DNA of 64,000 nt from an uncultured Bacteroides sp. (GTDB taxonomy: Bacteria > Bacteroidota > Bacteroidia > Bacteroidales > Bacteroidaceae): positions 1 through 64,000 of the forward strand of contig CASFQC010000007.1 in NCBI GenBank assembly GCA_949296415.1, given 5' to 3'. Numbering within the stretch: the first letter of the stretch is position 1; every line of letters begins with the position of its first letter. This document shows, piece by piece, positions 32,160 to 41,720 of the stretch. The position numbers were made by a program, and so were the translations under genes. The notes beneath the pieces are model-generated. The model made no database searches. It saw only the letters and a list, made by a program, of their open reading frames with translations, and was not told the origin of the DNA.

Positions 32160-34682
32160 ATGTCAGATTTGAGTGAAAAGACAATACAGCGGATATTTCC
32201 CATACTGGGAATGAGTTGTGCCGCTTGTGCGACCCGTGTGGAGAAGACTCTTGGAAAGCAATCGGGCGTATGTCGTGTGGCGGTGAATTATGCGGCGGCC
32301 ACTGCCACTGTGACCTATGACCCAGAGCAGACCAGTCCTGAAACTCTGAAGCAGGCCGTAAGGGAGGCCGGATACGACCTTATCATAACACAGGATGCCC
32401 ATGCCACGGATGAGGCTGAGCAGGCACGCCGGGACAGATACGGGCATATGAGACGCCGTACCACGTGGGCCATAGCCTTGGCCGTGCCTATAGCTGTCAT
32501 AGGTATGGCGTTCATGGAATTCCGGTGGGCGGCATGGGTAACCTGGATACTTTCCACTCCCGTAGTGTTCTGGTTAGGCCGGCAGTTCTACATCAATGCC
32601 TGGAAACAGTTGAGACATGGCACTGCCAACATGGACACATTGGTAGCCGGCAGTACGGGAGTGGCCTATCTGTTCAGTGTGTTCAACCTTTTCTTTCCCG
32701 ACTTCTGGCTGGAGAAAGGCATAGAACCTCATGTCTATTTCGAGGCGGCCAGCGTCATCATTGCATTTATCCTGCTGGGTAGGATGCTGGAGGAAAGGGC
32801 CAAGTCCAACACTTCCCAGGCCATACGTCGTCTTATGGGACTTCAGCCTAAGGCGGTAATCAGAATCAGTGCCTCAGGCCGTCAGGAAGAGACTCGCATA
32901 GAAGATATTCGTCCGGGCGACCTCCTCCTGGCACGTCCGGGCGAACGCATAGCGGTTGATGGCAAGGTGACTTCCGGCGCTTCTTACGTGGACGAGAGCA
33001 TGCTCAGCGGTGAGCCTGTACCTTCCGCCAAAAGCGAGGGGTCGGAGGTCTATGCCGGAACCATCAATCAGAAAGGCAGCTTTAACTATCGTGCCGCACA
33101 AGTGGGGGAGGACACCCTGCTGGCACGGATTATCCATATGGTGCAGGAAGCCCAAGGCTCAAAGGCTCCAGTGCAGAAACTGGTAGACATAGTGGCTGCG
33201 GTGTTTGTGCCGACCGTTATGGGCATAGCCTTGCTGTCCTTCGTGTTGTGGATTCTGTTGGGTGGAAACGATGGGTTTACCCACGGTCTTCTAGCACTGG
33301 TCACGGTGCTTATCATAGCCTGTCCCTGCGCTTTGGGGCTTGCCACTCCTACGGCCATCATGGTCGGTATAGGAAAAGGTGCGGAACGCGGCATACTGAT
33401 TAAAGATGCGGAGAGTCTGGAGATAGCACGCAAAGTGGATGTGGTGGTACTTGACAAGACCGGCACCATGACCGAAGGGCGGCCTGCTGTACGGCATATG
33501 GTGTGGGGAAAGATTGGAGACTCCCGTTTGGCCTCTGTGCTGTTGGGCATGGAGAGGCTGAGTGAACATCCCTTGGCTGAAGCGGTGGCCGACAGTCTGG
33601 CCGGACAGTGTGAACCTGCCGTAGTGGACGGTTTCGAAAACCTTGTCGGGCAAGGGGTAAAAGCGACCTTTGAAGGTACGGTCTATCGTGTGGGAAACAG
33701 GAAAATGACAGAAGGTCTGGAGCTTCCGCCCGCATTGGATGAGAAAGCCCGCAGATGGGAAGATGAAGGCATGACCACTGTATGGTTCGCGTCAGACCAG
33801 GAAGTGCTGGCTGTCATGGCCATAACCGATGCCGTGAAGCCCACTTCGGTGAAGGCTGTCAGACAGCTTCAGGAACGTGGCCTGTCCGTATGCCTGCTGA
33901 CAGGAGATAACCGGCAGACTGCCTTAGCGTTGGCCTCCAGACTTGGATTGGATGACGGGAAAGGCGGGATGATGCCTCAGGACAAGCAGGCTTACATTAA
34001 GGACTTGCAGGCGTCAGGCCATGTGGTAGCCATGGTGGGCGACGGCATAAACGACAGTGCCGCCTTGGCACAAGCCGACCTGAGCATAGCCATGGGAAGC
34101 GGGAGCGATATAGCCATGAACGTGGCCAAGATGACCATCATATCGTCCGACTTGACCAAAGTGGCCGAGGCGTTGCAGCTGTCATCACTCGTTGTGCGTA
34201 CCGTAAGGCAAAACCTTTTTTGGGCTTTTGTCTATAACGTGATAGGGATACCCATAGCTGCAGGAGTGCTTTATCCTGTGTGCGGCTTTCTTCTCAATCC
34301 TATGATAGGAGGGGCGGCCATGGCCTTCAGCAGCGTCAGTGTGGTGACAAACAGTCTGCGTCTGCGGCGTAAGAAGCTAAGTGAAGATGATAAGGCAGAC
34401 CGTTGCGGCAACGATTCTTGCCCTGTATCCGGTCCTACCCATAATGATAATCCTAAAAACAATATGAACATGAAGAAAGAACTGAAAGTAAGCGGCATGA
34501 TGTGTGACCACTGCCGCATGCATGTGGAGAAAGCATTGAACAAACTGCCAGGTGTGACCGCTACAGTAACGCTGGATCCGCCTGTAGCCGTCGTGACGTT
34601 TGCCGACGGTAAGGACTATTCATTGGAAGAGCTTCAGCGTCAGGTCAGTGAAGAAGCCGGAGACTATGTGCTGGGTGAATGA
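32160..34682 (+). CDS. copA: Copper-exporting P1B-type ATPase with C-terminal CopZ-like domain
   Basis: 840 residues; pumps Cu(I) out across the inner membrane. An N-terminal heavy-metal-associated domain has GMSCAAC (C20, C23). The membrane core carries the transport motif CPC (C388-P-C390), the actuator loop SGEPVP, the phosphorylation site DKTGT (D432) and GDGINDSAAL. After the last membrane helices and a polar linker, the frame continues into a second metal-binding domain, GMMCDHC (C782, C785), which begins with its own MNMKKELKV and looks like a chaperone gene fused in frame. The start at 32160 lies after the TAnnTTTG box. Internal initiation at codon 769 might release a free chaperone. 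Confidence 0.93.
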   Translation: MSDLSEKTIQRIFPILGMSCAACATRVEKTLGKQSGVCRVAVNYAAATATVTYDPEQTSPETLKQAVREAGYDLIITQDAHATDEAEQARRDRYGHMRRRTTWAIALAVPIAVIGMAFMEFRWAAWVTWILSTPVVFWLGRQFYINAWKQLRHGTANMDTLVAGSTGVAYLFSVFNLFFPDFWLEKGIEPHVYFEAASVIIAFILLGRMLEERAKSNTSQAIRRLMGLQPKAVIRISASGRQEETRIEDIRPGDLLLARPGERIAVDGKVTSGASYVDESMLSGEPVPSAKSEGSEVYAGTINQKGSFNYRAAQVGEDTLLARIIHMVQEAQGSKAPVQKLVDIVAAVFVPTVMGIALLSFVLWILLGGNDGFTHGLLALVTVLIIACPCALGLATPTAIMVGIGKGAERGILIKDAESLEIARKVDVVVLDKTGTMTEGRPAVRHMVWGKIGDSRLASVLLGMERLSEHPLAEAVADSLAGQCEPAVVDGFENLVGQGVKATFEGTVYRVGNRKMTEGLELPPALDEKARRWEDEGMTTVWFASDQEVLAVMAITDAVKPTSVKAVRQLQERGLSVCLLTGDNRQTALALASRLGLDDGKGGMMPQDKQAYIKDLQASGHVVAMVGDGINDSAALAQADLSIAMGSGSDIAMNVAKMTIISSDLTKVAEALQLSSLVVRTVRQNLFWAFVYNVIGIPIAAGVLYPVCGFLLNPMIGGAAMAFSSVSVVTNSLRLRRKKLSEDDKADRCGNDSCPVSGPTHNDNPKNNMNMKKELKVSGMMCDHCRMHVEKALNKLPGVTATVTLDPPVAVVTFADGKDYSLEELQRQVSEEAGDYVLGE

Positions 34683-34746
34683 GAAACGGTGGATAGTGGA
34701 TAAGAGAAAGTTTTCTTGACGTTTTATGTGAACAATACTACGATTT

Positions 34747-36141
34747 ATGAAAAGACAATATCTGTTTTTGCTGGCCTTCGGACTTTGTGGCCTTTCGCTT
34801 CAGGCTCAGGAAGGCGGTATTTCTCCGGATATGCTTGGTAAGATAAGGCAGAGTTATCAGGGGACTTCGGCCGACAAGGCGTTGCGTAATGCGATAGGTA
34901 ACAATGACATCCGTCGTCTGGCTTTCAATCAGGAAAATAAGACAGGCGTGGACACTCACTTTTCCATCCGTGTTTCCTCCAAGGGCATTACCGACCAGCA
35001 ATCTTCAGGGCGTTGCTGGCTCTTTACCGGACTGAATGTCATGCGTGCCAAGGCTATCGCGAAGTATGGCTTGCCGGAACTGGAATTTTCAGAGGTCTAC
35101 CCTTTCTTTTGGGACCAACTGGAGAAGTCAAACTTGTTCCTTCAAGGTGTCATAGATACGGCGGAGGAACCTATGTCCGGTCAGACGGTGGAATGGCTGT
35201 TCCGGCATCCGTTGAGCGATGGAGGCACATTTACGGGAGTGGCAGACATTGTGTCAAAATATGGTTTGGTTCCCATAGAAGCCATGCCAGAGACGTACAG
35301 TAGTGCCAATACGGCCCGGATGGCTCAGCTCATTTCATTGAAATTGAAAGAATTCGGGTTGAAATTGCGCGATATGGTGGCCGCCGGAGCCCGGCCAGCC
35401 GAACTACAGGCTGAGAAGACCCTCATGTTGGGAACCGTTTATCGTATGCTGTCGCTTACTTTGGGCACACCTCCTGCGGAATTCGATTATGTCCGTAAGG
35501 ACTCTTCCGGCAATCCGGTAGCTACGGAACATCATACTCCTGAGTCTTTTCTCCGGCAATATGGTGACACTTTGCTGCTGACAGACTACGTGATGTTGAT
35601 GAATGACCCTTCACGTGAGTACTACAAGACTTATGAGATTGATTACGACCGTCACCGCTATGACGGAAAGAACTGGACCTATATCAACTTGCCGGTGGAA
35701 GATATCAAACAAATGGCTATAGCTTCTTTGCGCGACAGTACCATGATGTATTTCTCGTGTGATGTGGCTCAGCAGTTGGATTCCGAACGGGGGCTGCTTG
35801 ATGTGGACAATTACGACTATGAGTCTCTCATGGGGGTAACTTTCGGCATGGATAAGAAACAACGTATCCAGACATTCTCCAGTGCGTCAAGTCATGCCAT
35901 GACTTTGGTAGGTGTGGATTTGGACAGGGACGGCAAACCGGTGAAATGGCTTTTGGAAAACAGTTGGGGCAGCTCATCTGGTTGGCAAGGCCATCTCATT
36001 ATGACAGACCGTTGGTTTGATGAATACATGTTCCGTCTGGTAGTAGAGACCAAGTACGTGCCTGAAAATATCCTGCGTCTGTTGGATACGGTTCCCGTGA
36101 AACTTCCGGCATGGGATCCGATGTTTGCAGAGGAAGAGTGA
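34747..36141 (+). CDS. Secreted C1-family cysteine aminopeptidase (bleomycin-hydrolase/PepC type)
   Basis: 464 residues. A signal peptide (MKRQYLFLLAFGLCGLSLQA) indicates export to the periplasm or beyond. The papain-like catalytic residues are visible: C90 in QQSSGRCWLF, H383 in SSHAMTLVGVD and N405 in LLENSWGSSSGW. The spacing and length match the C1B bleomycin hydrolase/aminopeptidase C group, which trims N-terminal residues from peptides. Classical members are cytoplasmic, so the signal peptide marks the Bacteroidetes exported variant. It lies 64 nt after copA and could be partly co-transcribed with it. It is followed by a terminator. Confidence 0.9.
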   Translation: MKRQYLFLLAFGLCGLSLQAQEGGISPDMLGKIRQSYQGTSADKALRNAIGNNDIRRLAFNQENKTGVDTHFSIRVSSKGITDQQSSGRCWLFTGLNVMRAKAIAKYGLPELEFSEVYPFFWDQLEKSNLFLQGVIDTAEEPMSGQTVEWLFRHPLSDGGTFTGVADIVSKYGLVPIEAMPETYSSANTARMAQLISLKLKEFGLKLRDMVAAGARPAELQAEKTLMLGTVYRMLSLTLGTPPAEFDYVRKDSSGNPVATEHHTPESFLRQYGDTLLLTDYVMLMNDPSREYYKTYEIDYDRHRYDGKNWTYINLPVEDIKQMAIASLRDSTMMYFSCDVAQQLDSERGLLDVDNYDYESLMGVTFGMDKKQRIQTFSSASSHAMTLVGVDLDRDGKPVKWLLENSWGSSSGWQGHLIMTDRWFDEYMFRLVVETKYVPENILRLLDTVPVKLPAWDPMFAEEE

Positions 36142-36161
36142 CTTTTTTGTGAGGAGCCAGA

Positions 36162-36215
36162 AAGGGGTTGGAAGTCGGACTGTCAAGCCAGTCTGTACGT
36201 TCCAACCCTTTTTTT
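36162..36215 (+). terminator. Intrinsic terminator after the aminopeptidase gene
   Basis: AAGGGGTTGGAA pairs (one bulge) with TTCCAACCCTT, with an inner GGACTG/CAGTCT stem and a T-run after it. It may also serve the opposing response-regulator gene weakly. Confidence 0.8.
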
Positions 36216-36271
36216 CTTATTTCTGGTTTTTGCCGTTTTAGCCTTGGGGTATGTGGTTGTTATTGGTTCCG

Positions 36272-36979
36272 TCAGCTGCGTGTATCCAGAAAATCCTGGA
36301 AGGCCTGTTTGTAGCTGTCGCTTATGGGAATGTAGTTTTTCCCAAACACTATCCTTCCTCTTTCCACCAGGCGGATTTTGTCTTTCTGTACGATGAAGGA
36401 ACGGTGTACCCTTATGAATTTCGTGGAGGGGAGTAGCTCTTCCATGGCTTTAAGACTCATGAGCGAGAGTATGGGTTTGGCGTTCCCTTCCTCATATATC
36501 TTTACGTAGTCTTTCAGTCCTTCCACATAGAGAATGTTTTTCAGTTCTATTTGCACCAGCTTGTATTCGCTTTTTACGAATATGGTATCGGGACTCTCGC
36601 CTTTTGTTGCCTTTTGCAGCAGTTCGAACCATTGCAGGGCTTTGTTGGCTGCCTGTAGGAAGTCCAGGTAGGAGATGGGTTTCAGCAGATAGTCAAGTGC
36701 ATTTACCTTGTATCCGTCAAGTGCGTATTGGCTGAACGCGGTTGTGAACACTATGCGGGTATGCGGAGCCAGCATTTTCGAGAATTCCAAGCCGTTGAGT
36801 TCCGGCATTTGTATGTCTAGAAACAGGAGGTCTACAGGCTTGTCGGACAATTCCTGCATGGCCTGTACGGCACTTGAGTACTTGCCTTCCATTTTAAGGA
36901 AAGGCGTTTTCGCCGCATAGCTTTCCAGCAGGTCCAAAGCCAGCGGTTCGTCGTCTATTATGGCACAAGTCAGCATCAT
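36272..36979 (-). CDS. LytTR-family response regulator
   Basis: 235 residues. The receiver domain has the acidic pocket D9-D10, phosphoacceptor D55 in FLDIQMPELNG, and the conserved Lys in LDYLLKPISY. The C-terminal LytTR DNA-binding domain includes FVKSEYKLVQIELKNILYVE and FIRVHRSFIVQKDKI. It starts 3 nt after the stop of the LytS-type kinase gene, so the two form a translationally coupled pair. Its target is not shown directly, but the pair lies downstream of a MacAB-TolC efflux operon on the same strand, which makes that operon a candidate. Confidence 0.95.
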   Translation of the reverse strand: MMLTCAIIDDEPLALDLLESYAAKTPFLKMEGKYSSAVQAMQELSDKPVDLLFLDIQMPELNGLEFSKMLAPHTRIVFTTAFSQYALDGYKVNALDYLLKPISYLDFLQAANKALQWFELLQKATKGESPDTIFVKSEYKLVQIELKNILYVEGLKDYVKIYEEGNAKPILSLMSLKAMEELLPSTKFIRVHRSFIVQKDKIRLVERGRIVFGKNYIPISDSYKQAFQDFLDTRS

Positions 36980-36982
36980 ATG

Positions 36983-38068
36983 TCATTTGTTGGGGTCAGT
37001 GTCTATTATCAGTATGGAACGGTATTCGGTCTTCTCTCCGTTTACCCCCTGTTGCCATGTGTAGCGGTTGGGGTAGGTCAGTTCCAGGCGTTTCCTCACC
37101 AGTTCCAGTCCTATGCCGCTTCCGCTCTTGTCTTTGTCGTTCTTGGGGTGATAGCTGTTGGCTATCTCGCATTTCACTTTCCGGCCTTTTTCGGCGAATC
37201 CAATGTGGATGTAGCTGGGTTTGGTGGGCGATATGCCGTGTTTGAAGGCGTTTTCTATGAGTGATATGAAGATGAGGGGCGCTATCATGGTGCGGCTTTC
37301 CGGAGCAATATCAAAGTCTGTGGTCACTTCTACGTTGGCGGGCAGGCGGATGCGCATCAGTTCGATATAGTTGCGTATGAAGTCTATCTCCTTGTCAATG
37401 GTTACGGAGTTCTGCTGGTTGTCATATAGCACGTGGCGCAGGAGTCTGCTCAGTTCCTGTACGGCGGTCTGTGCCTTGTCGGTGTCAAAGGCTATGAGTG
37501 CATAGATATTGTTCAAGGTGTTCAGCAGGAAGTGCGGGTTCAGCTGGCTTCTCAGGTTCCGGAGCTCGGCTTCGGTCCTGCTTTTTTCCGCTTCGCGGCG
37601 CGCGTTCTCTATCTGTGTCCACCGACGGCTCATACAGATGGCCACACTCAGTCCTACGGTAAGTACCATGGAGAACATGTCGCGCAGCAGGAAAAGCCAT
37701 CGGGGTGGTCCCATGGGGCGGTGCGGGCGGCGGTGCGACTGTTTTTCCATATAGGCGAATCCTGCCTCTTGCCACAGATGCATGGTCAGGGCAAGCGCGC
37801 AAATCAGCAGAATGTTCCACAGCAGGAACTGTTTCGTGTGCTGTGTGAACAGGAATTTGGGTATGAAAAAGAAGTAGTTGGCATAGAATACGAACAGGAA
37901 GGAGATGGGCACCACACTGCCGTGGCGCAGGTAGGCATCCCACGAAAGGTTCGCTCCGCTCCGGTTCATGACCATGAAGGGGAAAGCGAAGATGATGCCC
38001 CAGCCTATTACGTGGATCAGTCCTTCGGTGAGGCGCGGGCGCCAGTTGGTGGTCTGTTGTCTGGTCAT
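36983..38068 (-). CDS. LytS-type sensor histidine kinase
   Basis: 361 residues from the ATG at 38068 (an earlier ATG at 38095 adds nine residues). Four hydrophobic segments lie in residues 15-145 (for example LIHVIGWGIIFAFPFMVM and FLLWNILLICALALTM). A coiled-coil linker leads to the His_kinase domain with the phosphoacceptor motif LRSQLNPHFLLNTLNNI and an ATP-binding HATPase with LIENAFKHG and SGSGIGLELVRKRL. There is no large extracellular domain, so the signal is probably sensed in the membrane. A TAATTTTG box lies only 5 nt before the 38068 ATG, so the mRNA may be nearly leaderless or be driven from farther upstream. Confidence 0.93.
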   Translation of the reverse strand: MTRQQTTNWRPRLTEGLIHVIGWGIIFAFPFMVMNRSGANLSWDAYLRHGSVVPISFLFVFYANYFFFIPKFLFTQHTKQFLLWNILLICALALTMHLWQEAGFAYMEKQSHRRPHRPMGPPRWLFLLRDMFSMVLTVGLSVAICMSRRWTQIENARREAEKSRTEAELRNLRSQLNPHFLLNTLNNIYALIAFDTDKAQTAVQELSRLLRHVLYDNQQNSVTIDKEIDFIRNYIELMRIRLPANVEVTTDFDIAPESRTMIAPLIFISLIENAFKHGISPTKPSYIHIGFAEKGRKVKCEIANSYHPKNDKDKSGSGIGLELVRKRLELTYPNRYTWQQGVNGEKTEYRSILIIDTDPNK

Positions 38069-38073
38069 GGATG

Positions 38074-38081
38074 CAAAATTA
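38074..38081 (-). promoter_or_regulatory. Candidate -7 box abutting the histidine kinase start
   Basis: TAATTTTG on the minus strand, only 5 nt before the ATG at 38068. If used, it gives a leaderless or near-leaderless message. Confidence 0.4.
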
Positions 38082-38223
38082 ATGTTTTCTTTCAAATGTA
38101 TGTCCGGAATGCAGGGAGACTCTTCGTCTGTTTTTTATATCTGTTATCTATAGAATAGGGATTCTGACGGAACTTTCCCTGCTTATATTATTGTATTTCA
38201 GATGGTTGGCGCGTATGGATTTG

Positions 38224-38311
38224 ACGCTTTCTGTGATTGGCTCCGCACTGTGCTGCAGATGGGTCGGCAGGAAGCTGTGAAACTGTTCACCGCTTCCTGC
38301 CGGCAGGTTGT
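38224..38311. repeat. 22-bp-period degenerate tandem array, family 1, copy C
   Basis: Units start at 38224, 38246, 38268 and 38290, each 22 nt. The second (CACTGTGCTG...GGGTCGG) and the last (CCGCTTCCTG) match the family 1 pattern best. The array lies in the 286-nt gap between the MacB-like permease and the kinase genes, both on the minus strand. Confidence 0.65.
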
Positions 38312-38354
38312 GCCGTCGGTGTCCGCAGGGGATGGGGATTGTCCGTCCTGCCTT

Positions 38355-39575
38355 TTATTCGTATCGTATGGCTTCTATCGGGTCAAGGTCGGCAGCTTTC
38401 TTGGCTGGATACCATCCGAAGAACACTCCGGTCACCGTACATACGGCAAACGACAGGAATACACTCCATGGTTGGATGTATATGGGCCAATGTGCCACGT
38501 TCTTCACTATGAAGGCCGCTCCGCACCCCAGGATGACGCCGATTATTCCTCCCGTGATGCTTATCAGTATGGCCTCTATCAGAAATTGCGACAGGATGTC
38601 CACTCCTCTGGCTCCTACCGACATGCGTAAGCCTATCTCGCGTGTACGTTCGGTGACGCTGACATACATGATGTTCATGATGCCTATGCCTCCTACCACC
38701 AGCGATATGCCGGCAATACAGGCTAGGAGAGTGGTCATCAGGTCGGTCGTGGAGTTGAGCATGGAGCTTAATTCCTGTTGCGAGCGTATGGTGAAGTCGT
38801 CCGCGTCTGTGGCACGCAGCTTGTGGGTGCGGCGCAGGATGTTACTCACTTCTTCGGTGGCATAGTCGGTCATGTCCTCGCTCAGGGCCGAGGCGAATAT
38901 CCCTTCCAGATAGGTCTGTGCCAGCAGCCGTTTCATCACCGTCGTGTAGGGGGCCAGCATGATGTCGTCCTGGTCCATACCCATGGAGTTGTATCCCTTG
39001 GCTTTCAGCACGCCTATCACTCTGAAAGGCACCTGGTTGAATCGGATGACCTTCCCTATGGGGGATTGTCCGTCGGGAAACAGATTGTCTACGATGGTCT
39101 TTCCTATGACGCATACTTTGGCCGAAACCTGTACGTCGGCTTCGGTGAACATCTCACCTTGGTCAATGGACAGCTGTCTGATTTCCAGGTATTCGGTTCC
39201 CACGCCATTCACGCTTGAGGGGTAGTTGTTGTTGCCAGCTATAAGCTGTCCGCTGCTGCTCACGTTGGGGCTGACGGCAGCCAGGAAATTGGTCTCGTTG
39301 CGCAATGATTCATAGTCGGTCAGTTTCAGCGTCTGCATTTCGCTGGGATCCATGCGTACGCCTCCTCTCCGTTCTCCTCCAGGATGAATCATGATGATGT
39401 TCGACCCCATTTCAGATATTTGTGCCTGTATGCTTTTCTTAGAGCCTTGTCCTATGGCCAGCATGGTGATGACCGACGCCACACCAATGATGATACCCAG
39501 CATGGTGAGGAAAGCTCTCAGCTTGTTGTTGGCCAATGCCCTGAGGGCTATTTTGAATAAGTTTGTTCCGTTCAT
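38355..39575 (-). CDS. MacB-type ABC transporter permease
   Basis: 406 residues. The architecture is that of a type VII ABC permease: an N-terminal membrane helix (LTMLGIIIGVASVITMLAIG), a large periplasmic domain (about residues 45-280), and three C-terminal helices in the FtsX region (GISLVVGGIGIMNIMYVSV, EAILISITGGIIGVILG). It couples ATP hydrolysis in the cytoplasm to opening of the MacA-TolC conduit, exporting substrates from the periplasm. It is the fourth gene of the efflux operon, 56 nt after the ATPase gene. Unlike E. coli MacB, the ATPase and permease are separate proteins. Confidence 0.93.
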   Translation of the reverse strand: MNGTNLFKIALRALANNKLRAFLTMLGIIIGVASVITMLAIGQGSKKSIQAQISEMGSNIIMIHPGGERRGGVRMDPSEMQTLKLTDYESLRNETNFLAAVSPNVSSSGQLIAGNNNYPSSVNGVGTEYLEIRQLSIDQGEMFTEADVQVSAKVCVIGKTIVDNLFPDGQSPIGKVIRFNQVPFRVIGVLKAKGYNSMGMDQDDIMLAPYTTVMKRLLAQTYLEGIFASALSEDMTDYATEEVSNILRRTHKLRATDADDFTIRSQQELSSMLNSTTDLMTTLLACIAGISLVVGGIGIMNIMYVSVTERTREIGLRMSVGARGVDILSQFLIEAILISITGGIIGVILGCGAAFIVKNVAHWPIYIQPWSVFLSFAVCTVTGVFFGWYPAKKAADLDPIEAIRYE

Positions 39576-39631
39576 GTTCTTGTTACGAGTTAATGCTTAC
39601 AGCTTTTTCCAAGGTCTGCATTCCGCCCTGT

Positions 39632-40378
39632 TCAGTCGTCTGTATTTTTTGGCAGGGCTGCCAGGCCGTCTGCTGCGGAAAGTATGTGGGGATTCAGGAT
39701 GTCTTCCGTCACATGCCCGTCGCGCAGGCGGATGTTCCGGCTGCTGTATTGTGCTATGTCGGGGTTGTGGGTCACGAAGATGATGGTCCGTCCCTCGGCG
39801 TGCAGCTTCTGGAAGAGCACCAGAATTTCGAAAGAGGTGCGCGTGTCCAGATTTCCGGTGGCCTCGTCGGCCAGTATTACCGCCGGATTGTTCACCAGTG
39901 CTCTGGCAATGGCCACGCGTTGCATCTGTCCTCCCGACATTTGGTTGGACTTATGTTCCAGCCTGTCGCCCAGCCCTACGGCCATGAGGGCGTCAATGGC
40001 ACGGCGGCGGCGTTCGGCCGCGCTTACGGCGGGGTTGTACATCAGGGGCAGTTCCACATTTTCCACGGCAGTGGTCTTGGGCAGGAGGTTGTAGTTCTGG
40101 AAGACAAAGCCTATTTTCCTGTTGCGCAGTATGGCGCGTTGGGGCTTGGACATGGAGCGTACCGGTATCCCGTCCAGCAGATATTCTCCGCTTGTCGGTG
40201 TGTCGAGACATCCCAGAATGTTGAGCAACGTGGACTTTCCTGAGCCGCTGGTACCCATGATGGTGACAAATTCGCCTTCTTTGATGGTGAATGACACGCC
40301 GCGCAGTGCGTGTACCGTCTCGTCGCCCACCAGGAAGTTACGTTTGATATTCTGTATTTCGATGACAGTCTTGCTCAT
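39632..40378 (-). CDS. MacB/LolD-type ABC transporter ATPase
   Basis: 248 residues. Walker A is GTSGSGKSTLLN, the signature is MSGGQMQRVAIAR, and Walker B is VILADEATGNLD, followed by the H-loop IIFVTHNPDIA. It powers the adjacent permease. The residues past 225 form a short tail ending PKNTDD with no known role. It lies third in the tolC-adaptor-ATPase-permease operon. Confidence 0.95.
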   Translation of the reverse strand: MSKTVIEIQNIKRNFLVGDETVHALRGVSFTIKEGEFVTIMGTSGSGKSTLLNILGCLDTPTSGEYLLDGIPVRSMSKPQRAILRNRKIGFVFQNYNLLPKTTAVENVELPLMYNPAVSAAERRRRAIDALMAVGLGDRLEHKSNQMSGGQMQRVAIARALVNNPAVILADEATGNLDTRTSFEILVLFQKLHAEGRTIIFVTHNPDIAQYSSRNIRLRDGHVTEDILNPHILSAADGLAALPKNTDD

Positions 40379-40446
40379 TTGGAGGTAGATATGATGACAG
40401 TTGTTTCTTTTTGTCAGACTGGATAAGATTTTACAAAAGGGAAATC

Positions 40447-41670
40447 TTATTCTTTGGCTTTCTCTTTGTCCTTCTTGTCACTTCCCGGAGGGCCAGGCAT
40501 GAACGGGCTGCGTTCGCTTTGCGCGCTCTCCGTTTCCTGAGCCACTTTCCCGAATTCAGCATCGGCCACAATGGTGGTTCCTTCGCTTATGCCTTCGGTT
40601 ATTTCGGTATAGGTACCGTTGGTGATGCCGGTCTTGACGGGATGTGCGGTAAAGGTGTTTCCTTCGCGTGTCCATACCTTATGCTCGCTTTGGCAGTCGT
40701 TCACTATGGCGTCCTTTCCTACGATAGGTGTTACCGGTTCGAAGCGTAAGGCCTTGCTCGGTACACTCAGCACGTCGTGTCTGTCCAGCGTGTATATGGT
40801 GATGTTGGCTGTCAGCCGTGGCTTCAGTTTGAGTTCCGGGTTGGGTGCCGATATGACTACCTCATAGGTTACTACCGTGCTGCTGGACGAGGTGGCGCTT
40901 TCACTGTCGCTTGATTCTCCTAAGCGTATCTGGGTCACTTTCCCCTCGAAAGTGTCGTTCGGGTATGCGTCTACGGTAAACTCCACACGTTGGCCTTCGG
41001 TCACTCCGCCTATGTCGGCTTCATCCACGTCGGCTACTACCTGCATCTGCGTGAGATCTGCCGCTATGGTGAACAGTGTGGGAGTTTCAAAGCCGGATGC
41101 TACGGTTTGTCCTTCTTCCACGTCCTTGCTGATGACAATGCCGTCTATGGGAGCGGTGATTGTGGCATATGACAGGTTGCGTTCCGCTTTTTCCAGGGCG
41201 GCGGCGCTGCTGTCGAACGTGCTTTTCGAACGCTGGTAGTTGTAAAGGCTTTCGTCATAATCCGTATCGCTGATGAGCTTCTTCTCATGCAGTACGGCAT
41301 TGCGCTCATAGGTCTTTTTCTGGTATTCGTATTCGGCCTTGGCTCCGTCATAAGTGGCTTTGGCCGAGGCCAGATCGCTTTGCAGGGTGACCTTGTCCAT
41401 TTCGGCGATGAGCTGTCCGGCTTTTACTACCGTATTGTAATCGACGTAAATATTGTCTATGATGCCGCTTACCTGCGTTCCCACTTCGACTTCCGTCACC
41501 GGCTCAATGGTGCCTGTGGCGGTTACGAAGTTTGATATGTCCTGTCTGCTGACGGTGGCCATCTCATATTCCACCTCCTGTTTCTTTCCGCTTTTGCCAA
41601 AAATCCAGATGGCGGCACCGGCCACGATGGCTACGATGACAATGGCGGCAATGATTCTTTTGGTCTTCAT
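40447..41670 (-). CDS. MacA-type periplasmic adaptor (HlyD/RND family)
   Basis: 407 residues. An N-terminal membrane anchor (IIAAIVIVAIVAGAAIWIF) is followed by the beta-barrel and lipoyl halves around an alpha-helical hairpin (about residues 95-160, rich in Ala/Glu/Lys heptads) and a C-terminal membrane-proximal domain. The sequence GTIEPVTEVEVGTQVSGIID is typical of the first lipoyl half. The C-terminus is an unusual proline/lysine-rich tail (FMPGPPGSDKKDKEKAKE). It bridges the MacB-like permease and TolC. It lies second in the operon, 50 nt after tolC. Confidence 0.94.
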   Translation of the reverse strand: MKTKRIIAAIVIVAIVAGAAIWIFGKSGKKQEVEYEMATVSRQDISNFVTATGTIEPVTEVEVGTQVSGIIDNIYVDYNTVVKAGQLIAEMDKVTLQSDLASAKATYDGAKAEYEYQKKTYERNAVLHEKKLISDTDYDESLYNYQRSKSTFDSSAAALEKAERNLSYATITAPIDGIVISKDVEEGQTVASGFETPTLFTIAADLTQMQVVADVDEADIGGVTEGQRVEFTVDAYPNDTFEGKVTQIRLGESSDSESATSSSSTVVTYEVVISAPNPELKLKPRLTANITIYTLDRHDVLSVPSKALRFEPVTPIVGKDAIVNDCQSEHKVWTREGNTFTAHPVKTGITNGTYTEITEGISEGTTIVADAEFGKVAQETESAQSERSPFMPGPPGSDKKDKEKAKE

Positions 41671-41720
41671 ATATTTATGTAAGGGTTAAGTGACTGTTTT
41701 TACATGATGTGTGGCTTTTG

